A DNA stretch of 64,000 bases from Erythrobacter colymbi. GTDB taxonomy: Bacteria > Pseudomonadota > Alphaproteobacteria > Sphingomonadales > Sphingomonadaceae. A program made the translations under genes and the position numbers. This document shows, in pieces, positions 1 through 7,617 of the stretch. A model generated the notes under the pieces. The model was not told the DNA's origin. It ran no database searches and saw only the letters and a list, made by a program, of their open reading frames with translations. The stretch is taken from NCBI RefSeq assembly GCF_002155685.1, contig NZ_MUYK01000003.1, positions 310,001-374,000 on the forward strand, in the 5' to 3' direction. Each line of letters starts with the position of its first letter. Position 1 is the first letter of the stretch.

Positions 1-114
1 CGCCTCGTGCTCGTCCATGTGCGGGGTCAGATGCTCGGCAAAGACCTTGCGGACGGTGTCGCGGAAAGCCTCGTGGTCTTCGTTATAGGCGGTGCGATAG
101 GAGGTCGCGAGCAT
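1..114 (-). CDS. Acyl-CoA dehydrogenase, N-terminal fragment cut by the window edge
   Basis: Only the first 38 codons lie in the window; the gene continues past position 1. The peptide begins MLATSYRTAYNEDHEAFRDT and continues with VRKVFAEHLTPHMDEHEA. This is the typical first helix of bacterial acyl-CoA dehydrogenases (motif F-R-D-T-V-R-K/F), flavoenzymes that oxidise acyl-CoA in fatty-acid or branched-chain breakdown. A GGAGAG ribosome-binding site lies about 6 bases before the ATG at 114. The catalytic base and FAD-binding regions are outside the window, so the substrate class cannot be judged. The family call rests on the N-terminal pattern alone. Confidence 0.75.
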   Translation of the reverse strand, partial: MLATSYRTAYNEDHEAFRDTVRKVFAEHLTPHMDEHEA

Positions 115-245
115 GGGGGTTCTCTCCGGAGAATGGGTTTTGATTTGCCACGATTGAACAGGGGGTGCGCGCGGGGGTCAAGTGCGAAATTGGGGGAGGT
201 GCGGGTGTAATGGCGTGGCAGCAGCAGAAGTGCTAGGATGCCGCC

Positions 246-701
246 ATGGCGCTCAAACATCTGCGATTTTTTATCGGAATAGTTGCGATAGCGTGTGCTG
301 GCTGCGCGTCGGACACGACAAGCATCTGCCAGATGCCGGCAAATCGGCATTTCTGGCAGGGGACGGATGTCCATTGGAGCGGTGAAATCATCGATATCAG
401 CGCACCTCCCCACGGGAGCAGCGTGTGGTTCACCGACTATCGTTGCGGGATGAATGTCAGACTTGATCCAGTCGTTGTGCCGACGCTCTACGCCACAGGT
501 GATGACTGGGACGGGCACAGTGCAGTGGCGGATTTCGAAGTCGCGGGCCGTCTGTCATATCAGGACGGGGACGTTGTGTTTGTGCCAACTTCGCTCAAGC
601 AAACGTCGGCTTGGGCGAGTGGCGAAGGTTTTTATGCCTACATGCGCAAGCGGCTCGCAACGCTTGCCGAAAACGGCGTTATCGAGTCTCCGCCCGAGTA
701 G
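246..701 (+). CDS. Hypothetical lipoprotein
   Basis: A 151-residue protein with a basic start, a hydrophobic stretch (residues 8-19) and cysteines at 17 and 20 followed by a polar region. This matches a lipoprotein signal peptide, with C20 (preceded by A-G) or C17 as the lipidated residue. The mature part shows a few W, G and D residues and no motif I recognise. AGGA lies just upstream of the ATG. The gene is on its own, divergent from the acyl-CoA dehydrogenase and convergent with the gene at 760. Function unknown; probably anchored in an outer or inner membrane leaflet facing the periplasm. Confidence 0.7.
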   Translation: MALKHLRFFIGIVAIACAGCASDTTSICQMPANRHFWQGTDVHWSGEIIDISAPPHGSSVWFTDYRCGMNVRLDPVVVPTLYATGDDWDGHSAVADFEVAGRLSYQDGDVVFVPTSLKQTSAWASGEGFYAYMRKRLATLAENGVIESPPE

Positions 702-759
702 CCGTCATTCCTGCGGACGTTCGGTCCCGGGACGGCAAGCACGGGGCGACGAAAGGCGC

Positions 760-1137
760 TCAACTCCGCTGGCAGAGCACCAGCACGCGCAGGGTGTTGC
801 CGCTGCCGGTGAAGACGGGGGTCGCGTGGCCCACGGGGAGGTTTTCGAGCACCGGGCGCAGCTTGGGCGGGAGCTGTTCCGGCGAGACGCGGGCGTTGCG
901 GACCACCTCGGCGCCCAGTTCGGCGGCGACCTTGACGGCTTCGGGGCAGGAACGGATCGCCTCCATCCGCGAGCGGAACTCGCCCGAGGCGACCTTGCCC
1001 GGCTTCAGCGAAATCTGGAGCAGCGCGTAGATGACGGGCGCAGGCTCGGCCTCCGGCAGAGCTTCAGGCGCGCGCTGCGCGGCGGCGGGCGCGACCAGCA
1101 CAAGGGCAGCGAGCCATGTGGCGATGATGCGGGCCAT
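760..1137 (-). CDS. Small secreted protein resembling the C-terminal end of SurA-type peptidyl-prolyl isomerases
   Basis: A 125-residue protein with a clear Sec signal peptide (MARIIATWLAALVLVAPAAA, cleavage expected near residue 20). The rest follows a pattern seen at the end of SurA/PpiC-like proteins of sphingomonads: an R-S-C-P-E-A segment, an L-P-P-K-L segment, then G-H-A-T-P-V-F and L-R-V-L-V-L-C. It is far too short for a full SurA (about 430-470 residues) and lacks its chaperone N-domain. It is a tandem paralogue of the gene at 1220. A GGGGGAGGGG ribosome-binding site precedes the ATG. Periplasmic location is likely. Isomerase activity is doubtful; the resemblance is my own pattern reading. 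Confidence 0.6.
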   Translation of the reverse strand: MARIIATWLAALVLVAPAAAQRAPEALPEAEPAPVIYALLQISLKPGKVASGEFRSRMEAIRSCPEAVKVAAELGAEVVRNARVSPEQLPPKLRPVLENLPVGHATPVFTGSGNTLRVLVLCQRS

Positions 1138-1219
1138 ACCCCTCCCCCGATCCGGTGACGATGCGCTTCCTTAGAAGCGCCGGGAGCGAGGTTCAACTGC
1201 GGTGGGCGACCGTCCGTCC

Positions 1220-1600
1220 TCAGGCCCGGCCGCAGATCACCAGCACCCGCAGCTGGCCGTCCTTGCCGCTGAACAGCGGGGTCGGCTGACCGGTCGGCAG
1301 CTTCTTGAGGATCGCAGCAAGGTCGATCGGCAGTTGCGAGCCGCGCACATAGGCGTTGCGGGTGATGTCCGCGCCCAGCGCGCCCCCGACCTTCACCGCG
1401 TCATCGCACGACCGGATCGTGTCGACCTGTGCCTTGAAGGCCTCGGCCGGGACCTTGTCGGGATCGACCGAGAGCTGCACCAGACTGTAATTGGGCACGG
1501 AAGACGCGCCCTCCTGCGAGACATATTGCTGCGCGAGCACCCCCACGGGCGCGAGGGCGGCGGCGATCACGGCGGCAGCGGGAACGAGACGGTTCAGCAT
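1220..1600 (-). CDS. Small secreted SurA-C-terminus-like protein, paralogue of the neighbour
   Basis: A 126-residue protein starting MLNRLVPAAAV at 1600, where AAGGAGAT is well placed; a longer in-frame start at 1639 has no such site. It has a signal peptide ending near V-L-A-Q. It shares with the 760 gene the order T-I-R-S-C-D-D-A-V-K-V, G-A-x-I/V-x-R-N-A, L-P-x-x-L, L-P-x-G-x-x-T-P-x-F and L-R-V-L-V-x-C, so the two are tandem duplicates about 80 bases apart and are probably co-transcribed. Exported to the periplasm. Function unknown; possibly a binding module derived from a parvulin domain. Confidence 0.65.
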   Translation of the reverse strand: MLNRLVPAAAVIAAALAPVGVLAQQYVSQEGASSVPNYSLVQLSVDPDKVPAEAFKAQVDTIRSCDDAVKVGGALGADITRNAYVRGSQLPIDLAAILKKLPTGQPTPLFSGKDGQLRVLVICGRA

Positions 1601-1671
1601 GGCAATCTCCTTCGGTGCGCAAAGGTGATGCCAAATCACTGAACCGTCAATGAATTATGCCGTCCCGCGCG

Positions 1672-2487
1672 TCAGCCCACGAAGGCCCGTTCGATCACGA
1701 ACTGCCCGGGCTTGTTGTTCGCGCCCTCTTCGAAGCCGCGGCGTTCGAGATCGGCGGCGTGGTCCTTGATCATCGCCATCGAGCCGCACAGCATCACGCG
1801 GTCCTCGTCGGGAACGAAGCGCTGCGGGCCCTTGGACTGTTCGAACAGACGGCCGTCGTCGATCAGTGCCTGGATGCGGCCCTGCGTGCGGAAAGGCTCG
1901 CGGGTCACCGTGGGGACATAGATCATCCGCGCGCGGTCTTCGTCCTCGAGCAGCGGATCGCCTTCGAGCTTCGATTCCAGCAGCTCGCGATAGGCGAGCT
2001 CGTTCACGTTGCGCACGGAATGCACCACGATCACTTCCTCGAACATCTGGTAGACCTCGGGATCGCGCACGAGGCTCATGAAGGGCGCAAGCCCGGTGCC
2101 GGTCGAGAGCATGAACAGCCGCTTGCCCGGCAGCAGCGCGTCGGTGACGAGGGTGCCGGTCGGCTTCTTGCCGAGGTAGATCGGATCGCCGACCTGAATG
2201 TGCTGGAGCCGCGAGGTCAGCGGGCCGTCCTGCACCTTGATCGACAGGAATTCGAGCTCCTCGGCATAGGACGGCGAGGCGACCGAATAGGCGCGCAGCA
2301 GTGGCTTGCCGTTGTCACCCGGCAGGCCGATCATCACGAACTCGCCCGAACGGAAGCGGAAACTCGCGGGGCGCGTCATCTTCAGGCTGAACAGCCCGTC
2401 GCACCAGTGGTGGACATCGGTGATGGTCTCGACGGAGAGCGCTGCGCTTTCGGTGAACTGGTCGCGAGTCAGAGCGGTTTGGGTCAA
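1672..2487 (-). CDS. fpr: Ferredoxin--NADP(+) reductase
   Basis: A 271-residue cytosolic flavoprotein that moves electrons between NADPH and ferredoxin or flavodoxin. The FAD-binding barrel shows the R-A-Y-S-V-A-S motif (about residue 65) and the NADP half shows G-T-G-L-A-P-F (about residue 130). Near the end is L-C-G-S-M-A-M, and the protein finishes ...VIERAFVG, with an aromatic residue three from the end in the style of bacterial-type (subclass I) FNRs. Length is normal (about 257-275). It may feed reduced ferredoxin to the nitrogenase-like reductases BchL/BchX or to the cyclase, but that link is inference from proximity to the PGC. Confidence 0.92.
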   Translation of the reverse strand: MTQTALTRDQFTESAALSVETITDVHHWCDGLFSLKMTRPASFRFRSGEFVMIGLPGDNGKPLLRAYSVASPSYAEELEFLSIKVQDGPLTSRLQHIQVGDPIYLGKKPTGTLVTDALLPGKRLFMLSTGTGLAPFMSLVRDPEVYQMFEEVIVVHSVRNVNELAYRELLESKLEGDPLLEDEDRARMIYVPTVTREPFRTQGRIQALIDDGRLFEQSKGPQRFVPDEDRVMLCGSMAMIKDHAADLERRGFEEGANNKPGQFVIERAFVG

Positions 2488-2640
2488 GCGGGGCCTCGGA
2501 TACAGCTATGGGGCCGCCCGGGAGGGGCAGCGGATCGGGCGCGCAAATGGACTAGTGGCGCGCGCCCTTCAAGACAGATTAGCGATAGGACGTGAAAGCG
2601 GGCCTTGATCGCGCGCAAATCGGGCAAATCCGCCCTGCCC

Positions 2641-3684
2641 TCAATTCCAGCGCGCGGCGTTGTAGATTTCGACCGCCTTGGCCTCGTTCTTCCCGATCTG
2701 CGAGGCGGGCAGCGTGTCGGGTTTGAAGGTGCCGAGCTTCTCCACCGCCGAAGTCGGCGCGACGCCCTTGGCCGCGGGATATTCGTTGTTGTCGCCCGCG
2801 AGGAACTTCTGCGCGCTGTCCGAGGCGAGGTATTCGAGGAACTTGACCGCATTGGCGCGGTTGGGGGCGGTCTTGACCACGCCTGCGCCGCTCATGTTCA
2901 CATGGGTGCCGGTGGTCGCCTGGTTGGGGAAGATGATGCCGACGGCGTCGAGCACCTTGCGCTTTTCCGGCGTGTCGAAGCGCGCGAGGTAGTAGGTGTT
3001 GACCAGCGAGATGTCGCACTCGCCCGCCGCGACCGCCTCGATGTTCGACATGTCGTTGCCTTGGGGCGCGCGGCTGAAGTTGGCGACGACGCCCTTGGCC
3101 CATGCCCCCGCCTTCGCCTCGCCGTCATGCGCGATGATGCTGGCGAGCAGCGCGATGTTGTAGACGCTGGAGGAGGAGCGCATGCAGATGCGGCCCTTGA
3201 ACTCCGGCTTGGCGAGATCCTCGTAGGTCTCGAGCCCCGCAGGCTTGCCCTTGGCCTTGTTGTAGATGACGATCCGCGCGCGGGTGGTGAGCGCGATCCA
3301 GCGGTTCTGCGGATCGCGCAAGCTGGCGGGGATGCGCTCTTCCAGAACCTTCGATTCGACCGGAGCGAGGATGCCCGCCTCTTCCGCGCGCCACAGGCGG
3401 CCGGCATCGACGGTGATGAACAGGTCGGCAGGGCTGTATTCGCCCTCGGCCGCGATGCGTTCGATCAGGGCGTCGGCATCGGCCTCGATGCGGTTGACCT
3501 TGATGCCGGTCTGCCTCGTGAAATCCTCGTAGAGCGCCAGATCGGTGTCGTAGTGGCGCGCGGAATAGACGTTGATCTCGCCGGTGACGGGGACGGCCTC
3601 GCTCTTGGAATCGCCGCCATCGGCACAGCCGCCGAGCAGGCCGAGGGTGACACCCGCAAGCGCGGCGAGGAACAGGTTCTTCAT
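2641..3684 (-). CDS. fbpA: Ferric-iron ABC transporter, substrate-binding lipoprotein
   Basis: A 347-residue periplasmic binding protein of the FbpA/FutA family that delivers Fe(III) to the FbpB/FbpC transporter. The start at 3684 (MKNLFLAALAGVTLG) is preferred because it gives a lipoprotein signal with lipobox L-G-G-C; a start at 3702 is possible. Core features are V-Y-S-A-R-H-Y (about residue 45), P-A-D-L-F-I-T-V-D-A-G and S-L-V-N-T-Y-Y, the paired-tyrosine iron site of the family, followed by A-A-K-G-V near the C-terminus. It follows fbpC on the same strand, with a 64-base gap that holds a candidate Fur box. Iron supply matters here because bacteriochlorophyll and cytochrome synthesis are iron-hungry. 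Confidence 0.9.
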   Translation of the reverse strand: MKNLFLAALAGVTLGLLGGCADGGDSKSEAVPVTGEINVYSARHYDTDLALYEDFTRQTGIKVNRIEADADALIERIAAEGEYSPADLFITVDAGRLWRAEEAGILAPVESKVLEERIPASLRDPQNRWIALTTRARIVIYNKAKGKPAGLETYEDLAKPEFKGRICMRSSSSVYNIALLASIIAHDGEAKAGAWAKGVVANFSRAPQGNDMSNIEAVAAGECDISLVNTYYLARFDTPEKRKVLDAVGIIFPNQATTGTHVNMSGAGVVKTAPNRANAVKFLEYLASDSAQKFLAGDNNEYPAAKGVAPTSAVEKLGTFKPDTLPASQIGKNEAKAVEIYNAARWN

Positions 3685-3708
3685 GGGGAGAGGCTTTCGC
3701 ATGGCTAT

Positions 3709-3725
3709 TTGCGAATGACTTGCAA
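3709..3725. promoter_or_regulatory. Candidate Fur box upstream of fbpA
   Basis: TTGCGAATGACTTGCAA is an imperfect 17-base inverted repeat: TTGC/GCAA arms, with 12 of the 16 paired positions matching. It resembles alphaproteobacterial Fur sites of the TTGCGAAT-n-ATTCGCAA type. It sits in the 64-base gap between the fbpC stop and the fbpA start, 24 bases before the ATG at 3684, so it could give fbpA its own iron-responsive promoter. Assignment is by pattern only. Confidence 0.5.
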
Positions 3726-3748
3726 TATTATCGCGCGCCGCGCAAGGC

Positions 3749-4768
3749 CTATGTGCGGGCAAAGGCCCTGACGCTCTCGGGATCGGGGAGGACGCTGTAG
3801 TGCTTGGCCGGATCGACCGTCATCGCCGTCTCCACCGTCACCGCCGCGCCGTCGGCCCCGTCGAGCAGCACGCGGCTCCTCGCACCCAGCGGATGGACAT
3901 CGCGCACCCGCCCGCCGCGCATGTCGGGCACGGGCACCAGCCGGTCGGCCTGCACCAGCAGATCGAGCAGCGGCGCATCAGGCAGCGCGCCGCCGACGCT
4001 CGCGAGCGGCCACAGGCCGAAGGGCGTGTCGAGCCCCTCCTCCGTCCACCGCCCGGCGATCACCTGCGCGCCCGAGAAGATCGCGCCGACGCTGGCGGTG
4101 GCGGGGCTTTCGTGGAGCTCCTGCGGCGTGCCGAACTGGACGATGCGGCCCGCCTCCATCACAGCGATCCGGTCAGCCACGTCGAGCGCCTCGGACGGGT
4201 CATGCGTCACCAGCACCACGGTCGAGCCTGCCTCGCGCAGCAGGATGCGACATTCGCGGCGCAGGCTCCGGCGCAGCACGATGTCGACGCTGGCGAAGGG
4301 CTCGTCCATCAGAAGCACCTGCGGCCCCGGTGCCATCGCCCGGGCGAGTGCGGCGCGCTGCTGCTGGCCGCCCGAAAGCTCGTGCGGGTAGCGGGTGCCC
4401 ATGCCCGCAAGGCCCACCTTGGCGAGCCAGCCATCGGCCTCGCCGCGGCGCTCCCTCGGCAGGCCGAAGGCGACATTGGCGCGCAGGGTCATGTGCGGGA
4501 ACAGCGCGCCGTCCTGAAACACCAGCCCCACCGGGCGCGCCTCGGGCGCGGGGTTGTGCGCGCTGTCCGCCAGCACCTCGCCCCCCAGAGCGATCTCGCC
4601 CTGCTGCACCCGCAAGAGTCCCGCCGCGAGGCCGAGCAGTGTTGACTTCCCGCAACCCGACGCGCCAAGCAGACAGGTGATCTCCCCCGCGGGCGCGGTG
4701 AAGCTTACGTCCTCCAGCGCCCGCACCGCACCGTGAGCATGGGCAATATGACGAAATTCGAGGCTCAA
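3749..4768 (-). CDS. fbpC: Ferric-iron ABC transporter, ATP-binding subunit
   Basis: A 339-residue cytoplasmic ATPase. It has Walker A G-A-S-G-C-G-K-S-T (about residue 35), a Q-loop Q-D-G-A-L-F-P, the signature L-S-G-G-Q-Q-Q-R (about residue 133), Walker B L-L-M-D-E-P-F-A-S and the H-loop V-T-H-D. A C-terminal regulatory region of about 110 residues follows, as in FbpC/FutC. The apparent start is TTG at 4768, which places the first beta strand (SLEFRHIAHAHG) correctly; no ATG lies nearby upstream. The divergent permease starts on the same base, so the two genes share no promoter gap. With fbpB and fbpA it forms one transporter. Confidence 0.88.
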   Translation of the reverse strand: MSLEFRHIAHAHGAVRALEDVSFTAPAGEITCLLGASGCGKSTLLGLAAGLLRVQQGEIALGGEVLADSAHNPAPEARPVGLVFQDGALFPHMTLRANVAFGLPRERRGEADGWLAKVGLAGMGTRYPHELSGGQQQRAALARAMAPGPQVLLMDEPFASVDIVLRRSLRRECRILLREAGSTVVLVTHDPSEALDVADRIAVMEAGRIVQFGTPQELHESPATASVGAIFSGAQVIAGRWTEEGLDTPFGLWPLASVGGALPDAPLLDLLVQADRLVPVPDMRGGRVRDVHPLGARSRVLLDGADGAAVTVETAMTVDPAKHYSVLPDPESVRAFART

Positions 4769-6465
4769 TGGCGCTGTCCGCAGATTTATCGGTAGGCCGC
4801 CTTAGGCGAACTGCCAGCGCGCCTGCAAGCGGGGTGGCAAGCGGCGCGGGCGGCTGGACGCTGGCTGCGCTGGTGCTGGCGGCGCTGGTCGGCCTGCCGA
4901 TCGCCGCGATCGCCTGGGCGGCGCTGACGGGCGGCGACGGCGGCGAGACACTGGGCGCGCTCGCCGAGACCGTGCTCCCCACCTACATCGCCAACACCGC
5001 GCTGCTGATGCTGTGCGCTGGCACCATCGCCGCGGTGACGGGGACCGGCTGCGCATGGCTCGTCGCCGCGACCCGCTTCCCCGGCCGCCGCCTGCTGAGC
5101 TGGGCGCTGGTGCTTCCCCTCGCCCTCCCCGCCTATCTCGCCGCCTATATCTACGCCGCCCTGCTCGACTTCGCGGGGCCGGTGCAGAGCGCCCTGCGCG
5201 CCGGCATGGGATGGAGCGCGGGCGATTACTGGTTCCCCGACATCCGCTCGCTGGGCGGCGGGGCCTTCGTGCTGGGCTTCGTGCTCTATCCTTACGTCTA
5301 CCTCCTCGCTCGGACAGCCTTTGCGACCCAGAGCCTCACCCAGTTCCGCGCCGCGCGCAGCCTCGGGGCCACGCCAACACGGGCGTTCTGGCGCGTCGCC
5401 CTCCCCGCCGCGCGCCCGGCCATCGCGGGCGGCCTCGCACTGGTGCTGATGGAGGTGCTCGCCGATTTCGGCGTGGCCGAATACTTCGCCATCCCCACCT
5501 TCTCGACCGGCATCTTCCGCAGCTGGCTGGCGATGGGCGACAAGGCGAGCGCGCTCAAGCTCGCGGGCGTGATGCTGGTCTTCGTGATCGCGCTGGTGGC
5601 GTGGGAAGCGCAGACCCGGCGCGGGCGCAGCGACAGCCGTGACGGCCTCGCCAACCGCCGCGACGCCGAGCCGCTGGTGCACCTCTCGCCGCTGGGCAAG
5701 GGGCTGGCGATGATCCTGTGTGCGGTGCCGGTGCTGATCGGCTTCGTCCTACCTGCGGGCTACCTCGTGAGCCTCGCCATGGCGCCGACCGCGCAGGGCG
5801 GCGCGGGAGAGCTTGGCGCCTATCTCGAAGGCAGCCTGTGGCTCGGGGCGACTGCTGCGCTGGTGTGCCTTGCCGCCGCACTGCTGCTCGCCTTCGCCCG
5901 CGCGCGCTCGGGCTCGCGCCTCACCGCGAGCGCGATCCGGCTGGCGACGCTCGGCTATGCCTTGCCCGGTGCGCTGCTCGCCGTGGGCCTGCTCGCGCCG
6001 CTGGGAGCCTTCGACCGCACGCTTACCGGCTTTGCCCGCGACAATCTCGGCTGGAGCGGCGGACTGCTGTTGACGGGGACGAGCGCGGTGCTGGTTTATG
6101 CCCTTTCGGTGCGCTTCATGACGGTCGCCTACAACACGGTCGGCGGGGGCCTTGCGCGCATTCCCCCGGGGCTCGATGCCGCCGCGCGGAGCCTCGGCGC
6201 GGGGCCATCACGGGTGCTGGCGCGGATCTATGCGCCGCTCCTCGCCCCGAGCCTCGCTGGCGCCGCGGCGCTGGTCTTCATCGACACCCTGCGCGAGCTT
6301 CCCGCAACGCTGATCCTGCGCCCCTTCAACCTCGAAACCCTCGCCACCCGCACCTATCGACTGGCAGGCGACGAGCGGCTGGTCGAGGCGGCGATCCCGG
6401 CGCTGATCCTGTTGGCGGCGGGGCTGCTGCCGGTGCTGGTGCTCAACCGGCTGGGGAAGCGGTAA
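4768..6465 (+). CDS. fbpB: Ferric-iron ABC transporter, permease
   Basis: A 565-residue inner-membrane protein with about 12 hydrophobic segments in two homologous halves. Each half carries the EAA loop that contacts the ATPase: A-A-R-S-L-G-A-T-P-T-R near residue 195 and A-A-R-S-L-G-A-G-P-S-R near residue 475. This two-domain build and length are typical of FbpB/FutB iron permeases. It is transcribed opposite to fbpC and fbpA, which is unusual because the three are normally one operon. The ATG at 4768 overlaps the fbpC TTG by one base; a later start (for example GTG codons in the first 25 residues) cannot be excluded. Confidence 0.87.
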   Translation: MALSADLSVGRLRRTASAPASGVASGAGGWTLAALVLAALVGLPIAAIAWAALTGGDGGETLGALAETVLPTYIANTALLMLCAGTIAAVTGTGCAWLVAATRFPGRRLLSWALVLPLALPAYLAAYIYAALLDFAGPVQSALRAGMGWSAGDYWFPDIRSLGGGAFVLGFVLYPYVYLLARTAFATQSLTQFRAARSLGATPTRAFWRVALPAARPAIAGGLALVLMEVLADFGVAEYFAIPTFSTGIFRSWLAMGDKASALKLAGVMLVFVIALVAWEAQTRRGRSDSRDGLANRRDAEPLVHLSPLGKGLAMILCAVPVLIGFVLPAGYLVSLAMAPTAQGGAGELGAYLEGSLWLGATAALVCLAAALLLAFARARSGSRLTASAIRLATLGYALPGALLAVGLLAPLGAFDRTLTGFARDNLGWSGGLLLTGTSAVLVYALSVRFMTVAYNTVGGGLARIPPGLDAAARSLGAGPSRVLARIYAPLLAPSLAGAAALVFIDTLRELPATLILRPFNLETLATRTYRLAGDERLVEAAIPALILLAAGLLPVLVLNRLGKR

Positions 6466-6475
6466 GCTCCATCCT

Positions 6476-6540
6476 CCGTTCGTGTCGAGTGAAGTCGAGA
6501 CACTTCGCAAGGGCCTCTCGACTACGCTCGAGGCGAACGG
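6476..6540. repeat. Dispersed palindromic repeat (REP-like), intergenic copy
   Basis: The outer arms CCGTTCG and CGAACGG enclose two inner palindromes, one around TGTCGAGTGAAGTCGAGACA and one around CTCTCGACTACGCTCGAG. A second copy with the same plan (arms, TCGAGCGAAGTCGAGA, TCTCGACTTCGCTCGAGA) lies at 33723-33799 inside bchB. This copy sits between fbpB and the bchI promoter, where it could act as a terminator or as a mobile repeat of the kind scattered in sphingomonad genomes. Spread across a genome is not visible from one window. Confidence 0.75.
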
Positions 6541-6553
6541 AGAAAGACAAAAC

Positions 6554-6571
6554 TGTCCAGCTAGCTTGTCA
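6554..6571. promoter_or_regulatory. Imperfect PpsR/CrtJ site before bchI
   Basis: TGTCCAGCTAGCTTGTCA keeps the left half (TGTCCAG, the same seven bases as at bchC) and the spacing of TGT-N12-ACA, but the right half reads TCA. It lies about 45 bases before the bchI start, with TTGTCA inside as a possible -35 element. This suggests repression of the bchIDO operon by PpsR under aerobic or bright-light conditions. Confidence 0.45.
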
Positions 6572-6615
6572 CTTCCGCTTGTCCAAAGCCTCCGGAAGGT
6601 TCACAAGCGTTAGGA

Positions 6616-7617
6616 ATGGCACGCTTCCCCTTCTCCGCGATCGTCGGTCAGGACGAGATGAAACAGGCGCTGCTGATCGCGGCGGTGGACCCTTCGATTG
6701 GCGGCGTGATGGTCTTCGGCGACCGCGGCACCGGCAAGAGCACCGCGGCGCGCGCGCTTGCGGGCCTGCTGCCGCCGATCATGGCAGCGGACGGCTGCCC
6801 CTATGGTGCCTCGAAGGACGATCAGGCGCGCTATCCCGACGTCTGCGGTCAGGGCAAGCTGGTGAAGCGCCCCGTGCCCTTCGTCGACATGCCCTTGGGC
6901 GCGACCGAGGACCGCGTGATCGGCTCGCTCGATCTCGAACGCGCGCTGCGCTCGGGCGAGAAGGCGTTCGAGCCCGGCCTGCTGGCGAAGGCCCATCGCG
7001 GGTTCCTCTACATCGACGAGATCAACCTGCTCGAAGACCACCTCGTCGACCTGCTGCTGGATGTCGCGGCTTCGGGCGAGAACGTGGTCGAGCGTGAGGG
7101 GCTGTCGGTCCGCCACCCCGCCAAGTTCGTGCTGATCGGCAGCGGCAACCCCGAGGAAGGCGAATTGCGCCCGCAGCTGCTCGACCGCTTCGGGCTCTCG
7201 GTCGAGGTCCGCACCCCCAAGGACATCGAGACCCGCATCGCGATCATGAAGCTGGTCGCCGAGAACGAGGCCGACCCGGAGGGCTTCGCCGCGCGCTGGG
7301 CGGGCGAGGACGAGGCGATCCTCAACAGGGTCGCCAAGGGCAAGGCGCGCTTGCCCAAGCTGGTGCCGGGCGAGGAGGTGCTGCGCGATGCCGCCGAGCT
7401 GTGCCTTGCGGTGGGCGCCGATGGTCTACGCGGCGAGCTCACCCTGATGCGCGCGGCACGGGCGCTGGCGGCGCTTGAAGGCGCGAAGAAGGTCACGCGC
7501 AAGCATCTGATCGCCATCGCCCCCTCGGCCCTGCGGCACCGCTTGCGCCGCGATGTGCTCGACGAGACGGGTTCCACAGTGCGCATCACCCGGGCGATCG
7601 CCGAGCTCTTCGGATGA
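6616..7617 (+). CDS. bchI: Magnesium chelatase subunit I (AAA+ ATPase)
   Basis: A 333-residue cytosolic ATPase that, with BchD and BchH, inserts Mg2+ into protoporphyrin IX, the first committed step to bacteriochlorophyll. It opens FPFSAIVGQDEMKQALLIAA and has Walker A G-D-R-G-T-G-K-S-T near residue 36, Walker B F-L-Y-I-D-E-I-N-L-L near residue 130 and a sensor arginine region P-Q-L-L-D-R-F-G-L. Length is standard. It is the first gene of the PGC, preceded by TTAGGA and an imperfect PpsR site. Its last 4 bases (ATGA) overlap bchD, implying coupled translation of the I and D subunits, which form a stacked double hexamer. Confidence 0.97.
   Translation: MARFPFSAIVGQDEMKQALLIAAVDPSIGGVMVFGDRGTGKSTAARALAGLLPPIMAADGCPYGASKDDQARYPDVCGQGKLVKRPVPFVDMPLGATEDRVIGSLDLERALRSGEKAFEPGLLAKAHRGFLYIDEINLLEDHLVDLLLDVAASGENVVEREGLSVRHPAKFVLIGSGNPEEGELRPQLLDRFGLSVEVRTPKDIETRIAIMKLVAENEADPEGFAARWAGEDEAILNRVAKGKARLPKLVPGEEVLRDAAELCLAVGADGLRGELTLMRAARALAALEGAKKVTRKHLIAIAPSALRHRLRRDVLDETGSTVRITRAIAELFG

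Noticed and set aside
5718..7097. 459-codon plus-strand frame across fbpB and bchI
   Set aside because: It crosses the real fbpB stop and bchI start out of frame and contains repeat and promoter DNA.
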